Shown here: positions 53,136 through 60,918 of the stretch, piece by piece | How positions within the stretch are numbered: position 1 is the first letter of the stretch | How the letters are laid out: every line of letters begins with the position of its first letter | Assembly: GCA_963699345.1 (NCBI GenBank) | Contig: CAVOTL010000003.1 | Coordinates: 310,001-374,000 of the forward strand | Reading direction: 5' to 3' | From: Bog-756 sp963699345 | GTDB lineage: Bacteria > Actinomycetota > Acidimicrobiia > Acidimicrobiales > RAAP-2 | Length of the DNA stretch: 64,000 nt | Translations under genes and position numbers: made by a program | The notes under the pieces: model-generated | Seen by the model: only the letters and a program-made list of their open reading frames with translations | Told to the model about the DNA's origin: nothing | Database searches by the model: none

Positions 53136-55162
53136 CGACGCAGACGAAGAGCAGGCGTGATGACGACCACGACGACAGCCGTCGAGGTGCGGTCCGGGTC
53201 AGCCGGCTGCGGACCGGAGCCTTGACCCATGACCACTCCCGCCAGGCTGCGGCCAAGGGCTGGGCGGCACGGAAGAACCAGGCGGCAACACTGGGGCGGG
53301 CGATCCCGGCAAGTCGTGATGACGCCTACGTACGGGTCACCATCGACACCGCCTTGGTCCGCCAGGCCGCCCGGGTGATCGACCGGGACCCGACGCTCGT
53401 CGCCTGGATCGCCGAGCAGGTCCTGGACTCCCAGGCGGGGCCGGGGCGGCCCGGCCATTTGTCGGTGCGCTCGGCGTTGATCTTCTTCTGGTTGCAGAAC
53501 GTGGCGCTGCGCAACTGCCATCTGATCAACCTGCCTTCCCTGCTCGCCAACCTGTCCCCCAAGGTCCGCCGACATCTCGGCGTCGACTACCTGGACTCGA
53601 ACGGCAGGCCATGCCAGCTGTCGTATGGCCAAGTGCTCCGAGCGTTCAACAACATGGCGAACGCATTCGATCCGTTCACTCCGAACATCGACGAACTGGA
53701 GGCCCGGGCACGCGCTGCCAATCTCCAGGAGCTCAGCCTGCGTCTCGTCCGGGCCAGCGTCGATGGACCGGCACACGTGGGTGACTATGCGGTGGACGCC
53801 ACCTTGGTGTGGTCGTGGGACCGTCCACCGGGAAGCCTCAACCGGAAGCTCGAGCGGAAGGGCCGTGACGGCGACAACGGGCGACCGGAGCCCTTCAGCG
53901 CAGTCGTCGGTACGGACAAGGACGGTGAACTCGACCTGGCAGAGGCGCATCTTGTCGACGACCCGATCGCAGAGGTGCGGAAGGAACAACTACAAGACGA
54001 GAAGAAGCCCAAGAAGAAGAACAAGCGCCAGCGCCATCACGGTGCGGCGTGGGTCGGACGAGGCAAGTTCAAGTCCAAGTCCGTCTACGGGTATGCGATG
54101 CACACCGCCACCGTGACAGATCCCAACGCTCCGTCGGTGATCGAGGCGCTGGCCGTGACGCCGGCGCCGGCGAACCCGGCAAGGGCGGCAGTCCCGCTGC
54201 TGCGAGCCCTCTTCGACGCACGCCGCAACGACAGCGCTGTGGCGCCACACATCGCCGACGGAACCGCTCGTGCACTCGGGACCGTCGTTGCCGATCCGGG
54301 CTACAGCATGTTCGACCAGGACTGGATGCCCCCGATCCGAGCGCTTGGCGGATCGGCGATCTTTCGGCTGCACCGCACCAATCAGGCCGGCCGGAAGAGT
54401 CGGCATGGGGCCACCTTCGTAGACGGTCGGCCGTACTGCGACTGCATCCCGGACGAGCTCTCATCGCTGGCCTACCCCAAGTTCCCGTACAGGCGAGAGA
54501 CGCTCGACAAGTTCCAGAGCGCCGTGGTCGGCAGGAACAAGTTCGAGATGAAGCCCAACGGTGGGTACCGAGCCAATGGCAGTCGCCAGTTCTTGAGCCC
54601 GCACTTCGACACGGCCGCCCAGACGGGTGGATGCGAGCACTGCGTGGATGCCTATGGGAAGCTGGTCATCGACCCGGTGACACACCTGCCCAAGCCCCGG
54701 TGCTGCACCCAGCACACCCGGACGTTCCCAGGCACAGACCTCGTCTTGTACCAAGCGGAGCCGTTCGGCACGCCCGAGTGGGAGCGCCTCTGGAACCCCC
54801 GTAACCGGGTGGAGGGCTCGTATGGCGCACTGAAGAGCCTGGCCACCGTCAACTGGGGCCACGACTACCACCACTTCACCGGCCTGGCCCGGGAGACGCT
54901 GGTGGCCACGTTCGCCGTGATGGCCTACAACTTCCACACCCAGCGGACCTTCGCTTCCCGGAAGCGCAAGACGGAGGACCCGCCGTCCCTGGACGACCTT
55001 CTCCCCTCGGCCCAGCCGACCGAGACCCTGCCGTCGGCGATCACCGAGGCCAAGCGTGCGGCCGAGGCCGAGAGGCGGGAGGCGTCAGCTGGGGCCCGAA
55101 GGGTCTCGAGGTACTCGGCACCGACCGCCACTCCGGCCCGTAGACCCGGGCTGACCACCTGA
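53075..55162 (+). CDS. DDE-type transposase (IS family not assigned)
   Basis: A protein of up to 695 residues. Residues about 80-200 form an N-terminal helical domain (RSALIFFWLQNVALRNCHLIN). The RNase-H-like core has its acids in YAVDATLVWSWD, VVADPGYSMF and RNRVEGSYGALK, a DDE pattern, with a Lys-rich insertion (EKKPKKKNKRQ) and a Cys/His cluster (GGCEHCVDA ... RCCTQHT). The GTG at 53075 is weak and lies inside the start of GYW protein 3; TTG at 53222 is an alternative. No terminal inverted repeats could be identified. A short hairpin (55172-55185) follows the gene. Confidence 0.7.
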   Translation: MKRTSRRPSRQPKRGATGTASTQTKSRRDDDHDDSRRGAVRVSRLRTGALTHDHSRQAAAKGWAARKNQAATLGRAIPASRDDAYVRVTIDTALVRQAARVIDRDPTLVAWIAEQVLDSQAGPGRPGHLSVRSALIFFWLQNVALRNCHLINLPSLLANLSPKVRRHLGVDYLDSNGRPCQLSYGQVLRAFNNMANAFDPFTPNIDELEARARAANLQELSLRLVRASVDGPAHVGDYAVDATLVWSWDRPPGSLNRKLERKGRDGDNGRPEPFSAVVGTDKDGELDLAEAHLVDDPIAEVRKEQLQDEKKPKKKNKRQRHHGAAWVGRGKFKSKSVYGYAMHTATVTDPNAPSVIEALAVTPAPANPARAAVPLLRALFDARRNDSAVAPHIADGTARALGTVVADPGYSMFDQDWMPPIRALGGSAIFRLHRTNQAGRKSRHGATFVDGRPYCDCIPDELSSLAYPKFPYRRETLDKFQSAVVGRNKFEMKPNGGYRANGSRQFLSPHFDTAAQTGGCEHCVDAYGKLVIDPVTHLPKPRCCTQHTRTFPGTDLVLYQAEPFGTPEWERLWNPRNRVEGSYGALKSLATVNWGHDYHHFTGLARETLVATFAVMAYNFHTQRTFASRKRKTEDPPSLDDLLPSAQPTETLPSAITEAKRAAEAERREASAGARRVSRYSAPTATPARRPGLTT

Positions 55163-56497
55163 CTCACCACGAGGCCCTCGGGCCTTGTTCAAGCGCGCCC
55201 CGACTCGGTCATGTGGACCCGCTCGGGGCGCTTCGTCGCGCTCGGAGACCGACTCCATCCACCCCGGCGGGGTCGGACCGCGCGAATGTGGCCCTGGACG
55301 CGGAAAATCCCGGCCTCCGGGCCCTGGGGGCCAAGAAACCGGGACTTCCGATAACGCTACGGTGCCGCTTACACGAACACCTGTTGGTGGCGGGGGCAAT
55401 CTCCAACCTGTGCACCACTCCCTTCGCCTGCCGTCGAAACCCCTGTTGAGACGCCCTGCACAAGCTGCGTGCACAGGCTGACACCAGCACCCTGTTCCCA
55501 TTGCCGGCGGTCCGTGCGCCGTGTCAGTGCACCCGATGCCCAAGGGGACGCATCTGCCGACTGAGCGCAGTCATTCTGCTTGGTCATCATCGTCATCGGT
55601 CGATCTTGCCCCGGGGGTGCATCATCATCCCCGCAACCAGACGCCACCGCCGAGCTCAGGCCCCTGTACTTTGCGCGACCAGCGTGCAAGGCAGCATCCA
55701 GCTTGGCAATGGTGACGAAAGCCGAAGGAAGGACTGGGTGGCGGTGGCACTTGTCGCTTCAAGAAGGATCGCGCCTGCCGCGGGGTGCATCGCCCGAGAT
55801 TGAAATTCTCCGAGTCCGCGCATCGCACACACAAGCGGATCCAATGGGCATCGCAGACCCATGCTGGTTCTTCCATGACTCGTGCCAACCCTCTCGCGGC
55901 GAAGGCATGTTCTCAACCATGGCGCGGAGCCGTTGGTCGATCAGCGGTTGGCACTCCTTGCACATTGTCTGAACCGAACGGGGTTCAGCACCGGGAGTCT
56001 GGTATGCCGACCTACATGACGGGTCGACGAGATCTACCAGCACGCCCGATCACCGGCGACCTGGCGTTAGGTCGTGGGGCTGGCCGCCCAGACGACGCAA
56101 CGTGCCAGCGTCTGTCCGTCGGCGCAACCAGGTTTGCCGTGTCGAGACCCTCCGGTGGACGCAGCCTCAGTCCCCACCGAAGGAGTTTCGGGGTGGGTGA
56201 CCGGGCTGCGTCCACCGCAGGCGCCTGCCGAGTGGCCGACCTACCGTGCCAGGTCTGTCTGACGGCGCAACCAGGTTGACGCGGCGAGCACATCCGGTGG
56301 ACGCAGCCTCAGTCCCCACCGAAGGAGTTTCGGGGTGGGTGACCGGGCTGCGTCCACCGCAGGCGCCTGCCGAGTGGCCGACCTACCGTGCCAGGTCTGT
56401 CTGACGGCGCAACCAGGTTGACGCGTGGCACCTCAATCCGTCCGGCCAGTCGACGTGAAGGAACCCTGGGAACGGCCGGGGCGGATCAAGCCACGAG
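55163..56497. other. 1.3-kb non-coding region between transposase and recombinase
   Basis: No gene is firmly supported. It holds a small hairpin after the transposase (AGGCCC-TC-GGGCCT, 55172-55185), a long anonymous stretch, and the 142-bp tandem repeat at 56121-56405. A minus-strand frame around 55759-56043 contains CKECQPLIDQRLRAMVENMP and might be a remnant of a small Cys protein, but it breaks off into other frames. Base composition is lower in GC than the rest of the window, consistent with acquired DNA. Confidence 0.5.
56121..56405. repeat. two tandem 142/143-bp units, each with a large stem-loop
   Basis: Units at 56121-56263 and 56264-56405, followed by the first 20 bp of a third. 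Each contains CGGTGGACGCAGCC and GGCTGCGTCCACCG, exact 14-bp inverted arms (56153-56166 and 56204-56217 in the first unit), enclosing a smaller CCCACC/GGTGGG stem. The units are nearly identical apart from about 25 bp near their start. Confidence 0.85.
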
Positions 56498-57817
56498 CTA
56501 CTCGAAATAGTCCGATGGGTAGATGGGGGATTCGAGGTCGGGCGTTCGTCGACAATCGTCACACAGCAGGCCGTAAGAGGCCTCGGGTGTCCGCAGCACC
56601 CTCGTGGCCGACGCTCCGCAGTGCGGGCACGGAACCAGCGCCAGTGATCGCCCGGACCTAGGCGCGCTTTGGGCCCAGTCGCCCACTCGGACAAGGCACG
56701 CCTCCCACACCGGAGCATCGCCGCACTGCTGCTGGCGGGACAGCGCCCCGACACGCAGATGGTCGATGCCCGTGCCTTCCAGCTTCAACAGCAGGTCGGT
56801 CATCCCGATCCTCCCGCCGGCCTCCCGGACCGTGTCGACTAGCAACTGCCGTCGTGCCGGATCTAGCTCGTAGTACCGGGGATTCCAGCTGAACGCAGGC
56901 GCTTTGTAGATGCGAGTGACGTGATCGGCATAGGCAGGGTCTAACTCCGCTGGCAGCATGTCGCCCCACAGGTCCGCGGCGATCACCGCGTGGAGGCTTG
57001 CCCGGTCCGCCCGGATGAGGGTACCTGCCGCGATCGAGGAGTAGTCCTTGGCCGTCAGTGCCTCCCCAACAGTGCGCAGGACGGCATGCGGGTTCGTGTG
57101 GCGAAGCCGGTCGAGTACGCCGTGGGCACGGGCACCGACCACCAGTGGAAGCTCGGAGATCGGTGCCGGCAGGGTGTGGCCCAGTGTCCCGGGATACGCG
57201 CGATTCGCCACGCGGCACGTCAGCGGCCCGAGCCGTGCCACCAGACCGTCGGCCGGGACCGCAAGGGTGAAGGTCACAACGACTTGTCCCGGTTCGGTCG
57301 TGGTATCCATGCGCGTGATGGTCAGGATCTGCGATAGAGCATCCCCGAAGGCGCCGTCCGCCTTGCCATCGATGCTGGCCAACCGAGCCAGTCCGTGCGC
57401 CAGGTAGTCGGCCTCCGAGGCGAAGCTGATCCCCAGCGTCCCGATGCTGTTCTTCAGATCATCTCGTTCGCCACGCATCTTGGCAGCCCTTCGTCGCGCC
57501 TCGGAGGAGTCGTCCATGAATTGTCTGGCTAGGTCGTCGTCATCGGTCAGATTGGCATTCCGCCTTGCGTTGGCCGCCTCCCGCTCGCACTGGCCAATCT
57601 GCTCGTCGAGATGCTCGAGTCGTGTCTGGCGCCGATCGAGCTGATAACCGAGAGAGCGGCCGTTGCGGGCAGCCTCGTATCCGTCGAGGAGCTCCGCCGG
57701 CAGCCCATGGCGGATCCCCTCGATCGCCGCCCCAGTGAGCGCCTGGTGCAGTTCAGCCGGCCTGATGGAGGCGAGGCGGCGGGAGAGATTCCCCCGGTCG
57801 TCGGTCCAGGCGCTCAC
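56498..57817 (-). CDS. C-terminal part or partner of the large serine recombinase (coiled coil plus zinc ribbon)
   Basis: A 439-residue protein. Residues about 55-125 are a strong coiled coil (RRQTRLEHLDEQIGQCEREA, later RRRAAKMRGERDDLKNSIG). The C-terminus has a zinc ribbon, CPHCG ... CDDC. The GTG at 57817 overlaps a TGA at 57814-57816 that ends the recombinase reading once one upstream base is removed. In classical large serine recombinases a coiled coil follows the recombinase domain in the same chain. So either this is the second half of one gene broken by indels, or a true two-subunit recombinase. The middle 250 residues match nothing I recognise. Confidence 0.6.
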   Translation of the reverse strand: MSAWTDDRGNLSRRLASIRPAELHQALTGAAIEGIRHGLPAELLDGYEAARNGRSLGYQLDRRQTRLEHLDEQIGQCEREAANARRNANLTDDDDLARQFMDDSSEARRRAAKMRGERDDLKNSIGTLGISFASEADYLAHGLARLASIDGKADGAFGDALSQILTITRMDTTTEPGQVVVTFTLAVPADGLVARLGPLTCRVANRAYPGTLGHTLPAPISELPLVVGARAHGVLDRLRHTNPHAVLRTVGEALTAKDYSSIAAGTLIRADRASLHAVIAADLWGDMLPAELDPAYADHVTRIYKAPAFSWNPRYYELDPARRQLLVDTVREAGGRIGMTDLLLKLEGTGIDHLRVGALSRQQQCGDAPVWEACLVRVGDWAQSAPRSGRSLALVPCPHCGASATRVLRTPEASYGLLCDDCRRTPDLESPIYPSDYFE

Positions 57818-57892
57818 GCAGTCAATCCTTCGTCGAACTCCGCCTCACGCGTGTGGACGACGTACATGGATGACGTTCCCGTGAGGCGATAC

Positions 57893-59059
57893 TCAGTGTC
57901 GGAGTCGCGCCGAGCGCACCCAACCGCTCAGCGGACGACGGAGCTGGTGGGTGCCACCGCCGCCTGACCGCCGCTCCTTCGTGCCCTTGGTCCGACGTTT
58001 TGCCGCGGCGATCACGTCATCGGGCGCCCAACCGCCCTCGGGAATCTCCCAGTCGTAGCGGAAGCGGATGAATCCAGGGTGGTCCGGCCCGACCCCTTCC
58101 ACCTCCAGATCTCGGAATCGCCGTGCCCCAGGGAATGGGTTGCGCTCGAAGATCTCGACCGAGCCTGTTTGGTAGGTGTCCATCCAGTCGACGAGGCTCG
58201 CCAGGCGCGAGTCGGCTCGGCACAGATTGGCGAAGGTGGCGTCCGGACCATGTATCCGCTTGATGGTGGGCGAGCTCAGACCGTTGGCGCCGGCCGCGTC
58301 AACGATCTGGCGGGCCGTCAGTTTGGGGTCCGCCATCATGGTGAACAGCTCTCGGATCGCGTCCCGCTGCTCAGGCACCGGGACAACCGTTCCGTCATCG
58401 GCCAGCCGGTAGCCGGGGGGCACGGACTCAAGACCCAGGATGTACTCACCCTTGCAGTACTTGTTGACCAGACCGGAGAAGAGGCGTTGGACGATGGAGT
58501 CCCGCTCCATGTCGGCGACCATGGCGAAGGTTGACCACATCGCCTTGCCCGCAGCCGAGCGAGGATCGATGGTGGTGTCACCACAGTGGATAAGACCGAC
58601 ATGCCGCTTGGCCGCCTGCAGCAGTTTCCCGGAGAAGTCCAACGATCGCAGGAGGCGGTTGAAGGTAGCCACGTAGACGTGCTCCGGCCGATACGCGGCG
58701 AACACATCGCACGTCAGCTCGATGAACGCGTTATCGGATTCCGAGAGATTCGTCATCCAAGCAGAGCCCAGGGAGTAGAGGTATACGAGACTTCTGTGTT
58801 CGAACACCACGGCGTTGGTCTTGTGCTTCCGATACTGGTAGGTGTCGAACGGACTGGTGCCGAGCAGGGGCGTGATGCCAGCGGCGAGGACGTCCTCAGC
58901 ACCAGGAAGGTGGAGATTCGAGCCAACCGTCTGGCCGATCATCCCCTCCATCAGGACGTTGCCGTGCAATGAGCTCTCCCGGGCGATGACGAGCGCAGGT
59001 GCGCGCTCTGCTTGAGTGGTGGGCAGCGACAGTGGCGTTTCGGGTTCATGGTTGGGCAT
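57893..59059 (-). CDS. large serine recombinase, catalytic and recombinase domains
   Basis: A 388-residue protein as read. The resolvase-type catalytic domain has ALVIARESS (Arg27, Ser29 nucleophile), VYVATFNRLLRSLD with Arg135 and Arg138 but Asn134 where Asp is usual, and AMWSTFAMVADMERDSIVQRL, the long E helix. Residues about 235-290 are a recombinase domain (GYRLADDGTVVPVPEQRDAIRELF). The last readable part, RRPLSGWVR, is the start of the zinc domain; one base removed near 57905-57915 extends it to 57814 with a cysteine-poor tail. I start at ATG 59059 (GAAGGAG 7 nt upstream) rather than 59098. It cuts and rejoins att sites of a mobile element. Confidence 0.78.
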   Translation of the reverse strand: MPNHEPETPLSLPTTQAERAPALVIARESSLHGNVLMEGMIGQTVGSNLHLPGAEDVLAAGITPLLGTSPFDTYQYRKHKTNAVVFEHRSLVYLYSLGSAWMTNLSESDNAFIELTCDVFAAYRPEHVYVATFNRLLRSLDFSGKLLQAAKRHVGLIHCGDTTIDPRSAAGKAMWSTFAMVADMERDSIVQRLFSGLVNKYCKGEYILGLESVPPGYRLADDGTVVPVPEQRDAIRELFTMMADPKLTARQIVDAAGANGLSSPTIKRIHGPDATFANLCRADSRLASLVDWMDTYQTGSVEIFERNPFPGARRFRDLEVEGVGPDHPGFIRFRYDWEIPEGGWAPDDVIAAAKRRTKGTKERRSGGGGTHQLRRPLSGWVRSARLRH

Positions 59060-59206
59060 GAGGTGCTCCTTCTTGGTGGTGGTGTTGATCGTGGTCATCG
59101 GTTGCTGCGGCGAGTACCGCCCAGGCGGCGACGACGACTCGGCGACGGATGGAGGAGTGATCCCACTCCACTCCGATGGGCTGATCGCTCAGACGTTGAA
59201 CTTGCA

Positions 59207-59242
59207 TGACTGCGCACACTGTAGAAACGGTCTGCGCAGTCA
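59207..59242. promoter_or_regulatory. 10-bp perfect inverted repeat upstream of the recombinase (possible att or operator)
   Basis: TGACTGCGCA (59207-59216) and TGCGCAGTCA (59233-59242) flank a 16-base centre. It lies 147 bp before the recombinase ATG, a usual place for an attP site or operator. A smaller repeat, GGAGTG-ATCC-CACTCC, is at 59154-59169. Confidence 0.5.
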
Positions 59243-59264
59243 CATCAGTGTCAGCTCTTGTGAA

Positions 59265-59514
59265 TCATCCCTGGTCAACCGACGTGTCTGCAGCCACGAA
59301 CTGGTAGGCCGCGGTGTCGTCGACCACGCCCGGCTCCCCCGCCGCCAAGGTGGCGATGAGGGACTCGATGCGATCCGCGAGCTCGGGGCTCCGGTACAGG
59401 CGTGCTCTCTCCACCCTTCTGACGGTCCGGAATGCCGGCGTCGTCGCATGGAGCCACAGGCCCTCACGCGTGGAAGGGAGTCGGGTCGGATCTGCGAAGT
59501 GCAGGACGTCTCAC
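59265..59514 (-). pseudogene. small hypothetical protein, start frame uncertain
   Basis: An open frame (59265-59510) translates into a protein-like sequence: VLHFADPTRLPSTREGLWLH, then TVRRVERARLYRSPELADRI, ESLIATLAAGEPGVVDDTAA and a short tail. It has no ATG or GTG in frame. The GTG at 59514 joins it if one base is removed near 59505-59511, giving 82 residues. The balanced composition, unlike the Arg/Pro-rich shadow frames, is the reason to list it. Function unknown. Confidence 0.35.
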
Positions 59515-59601
59515 GTCGTCGCGACGCGCGCCACCCCTCATCACGCCCCCCGGGGTGTTAGAGGGGTAGCGGCAGTCGCGAAGGTGCGAGGTGAGCGCTG
59601 G

Positions 59602-60094
59602 TCAGCAGAGCACGCGACCGAATGACACCCGAAGGAGTGGTACGACGCCTGAGGGCACGCCTCCGAACTGCTCACATCGGGCGACGCAGAGGGCCGCGAG
59701 GATGGCCGTCTTCTCGCTCGACGACAGCGGACCATCGAGCAATCGATCCCAGTCCACCCAGGCCCCGTGACCCGTCCGCTCGTAGCCGAGTTCCACTCGG
59801 TCGCCTCGGTGCCCTAACAGCAGCTCAAGTACCGGGAGCGTCGCCGGGAAGTCCATCTCGTGCAGGTGCTCGCGCTCGAAAACGTGCTCGCGGATGGCGT
59901 CTCCTTCCTCCCTCACGTGGTGAATCGGCCCTCGATCCTCCGTCAGCACCGTGCCGCCGACGTCCTGCGGTGCAATCGCCGGGATGTCGTTCGACGGCGA
60001 CGCCTGTGACCTCTCCAACCAGGTCAGTGGCCTCGGCACCTCGTAACGTCACGAGAATTGCCGAGAATGTCAGCGGGTTTGCGACGGCCCTCAT
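59602..60094 (-). pseudogene. hypothetical protein (DUF-like), frame interrupted once
   Basis: The first frame reads MRAVANPLTFSAILVTLRGA and EATDLVGEVTGVAVE; the second continues DIPAIAPQDVGGTVLTEDRG, HEMDFPATLPVLELLLGHRG and KTAILAALCVARCEQFGG. They join into 163 residues if one A is removed at 59990-59991 (GTCGAACGAC to GTCGACGAC). The ATG at 60094 has no obvious Shine-Dalgarno. No domain is recognised, but the sequence looks like a soluble alpha/beta protein. Without the repair, the second part could start at GTG 60039 (145 residues). Confidence 0.5.
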
Positions 60095-60432
60095 GACATC
60101 AAAAGGTTCGGGGGCATGGGCCGGTGGGCGCCCGAGGCACTGAGGGCTGGTACGACGCCACGCTGAGCCTGCGAGGGCCACGCCCATCGTGCCCCGTCCC
60201 AAGGCACACTGGAGAGGTGCCCGACGAGAGGAGACTCCGTTTTGCCGGACCACGGCCGCGCGTGCCGTCCCACCTGCTTGGAGGGGCGTGGATGGTCGCG
60301 ATACTTGGAGGGAGGGAAGGGGGCTGGAATGACAGCGTGTCCCCGGCACTCGACGAGGGTTGCTCCCTGTGACGTGTACCCCCACGCTCTCAGCCTTGGC
60401 TGACGCCTGGTCCGTCAGCGCAGGCGGGGAGG
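60095..60432. other. 340-bp region without a supported gene
   Basis: Only Arg/Pro/Gly-rich shadow frames are open; no motif or promoter stands out. Confidence 0.35.
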
Positions 60433-60757
60433 ATGAACCGGACTGGACCCGCCTGCGCGGTACATTGACTACCTCTGTAGCCATCCTGAGGTAGCCGCCA
60501 AGTCAATCGCCACAGCCCCGCCGGCGTCTGGCTCGCTCCTCTTGGACAATCTCCTGGCCGGGATCGCTGAGAAGGTCGCCGACGACTACGCACTGCTCCG
60601 GCCGGGGTGGACGATCGAGGTCGCGCCACTCGACCATCCCTGGGAGGGACTAGGGACTCCCAGGATGCGAGCCGCCAGCGCGGCCGCAACTCCGCCACAG
60701 CTGGCGGCTCGCCGAATCCTCATCTCCGCTGCAAGCCTCTGGCGCCAAGCTACATAG
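60433..60757 (+). pseudogene. small hypothetical protein, frame interrupted once
   Basis: A protein-like frame reads PARYIDYLCSHPEVAAKSIA, LLLDNLLAGIAEKVADDYAL and LRPGWTIEVAPLDHPWEGLG to the stop at 60757. It lacks an in-frame start before a stop at 60434, but ATG 60433 (after GGGGAGG) joins it if one base is removed near 60440-60460, giving 107 residues. An in-frame TTG at 60542 would give only 71. Function unknown; it may respond with its neighbours to mobile-element activity, which is speculative. Confidence 0.4.
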
Positions 60758-60918
60758 GGATCCTCGGAGAAGAGCCCGAAGCGCGAGGCGTCCTATGGAT
60801 TGAGGGGGCAGACCCAGGCTGGCCTTGCGTGCATAACCGGCGTTCTGGGGCAGGCCAGTCAGGCTGAAGTGATCGAGATCACGGCTATCACGGAGTGCGC
60901 AAACGCCACCGCCAGGAA

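Noticed and set aside
53222..55162. Terminal inverted repeats and target duplication for the transposase
   Set aside because: Compared both flanks by eye and found no convincing matching ends, so no insertion-sequence boundaries are claimed.
55759..56043. 94-codon minus-strand frame with CKECQPLIDQ
   Set aside because: The middle looks protein-like but both ends lose sense and no single repair gives a convincing protein; mentioned only within the non-coding region.
55785..56279. 164-codon plus-strand frame across the tandem repeat
   Set aside because: It runs through the duplicated stem-loop units and has random composition; no start signal.
56121..56405. Tandem repeat considered as a CRISPR remnant
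   Set aside because: Units of 142 bp with no repeat/spacer alternation and no cas gene nearby; recorded as a stem-loop repeat instead.
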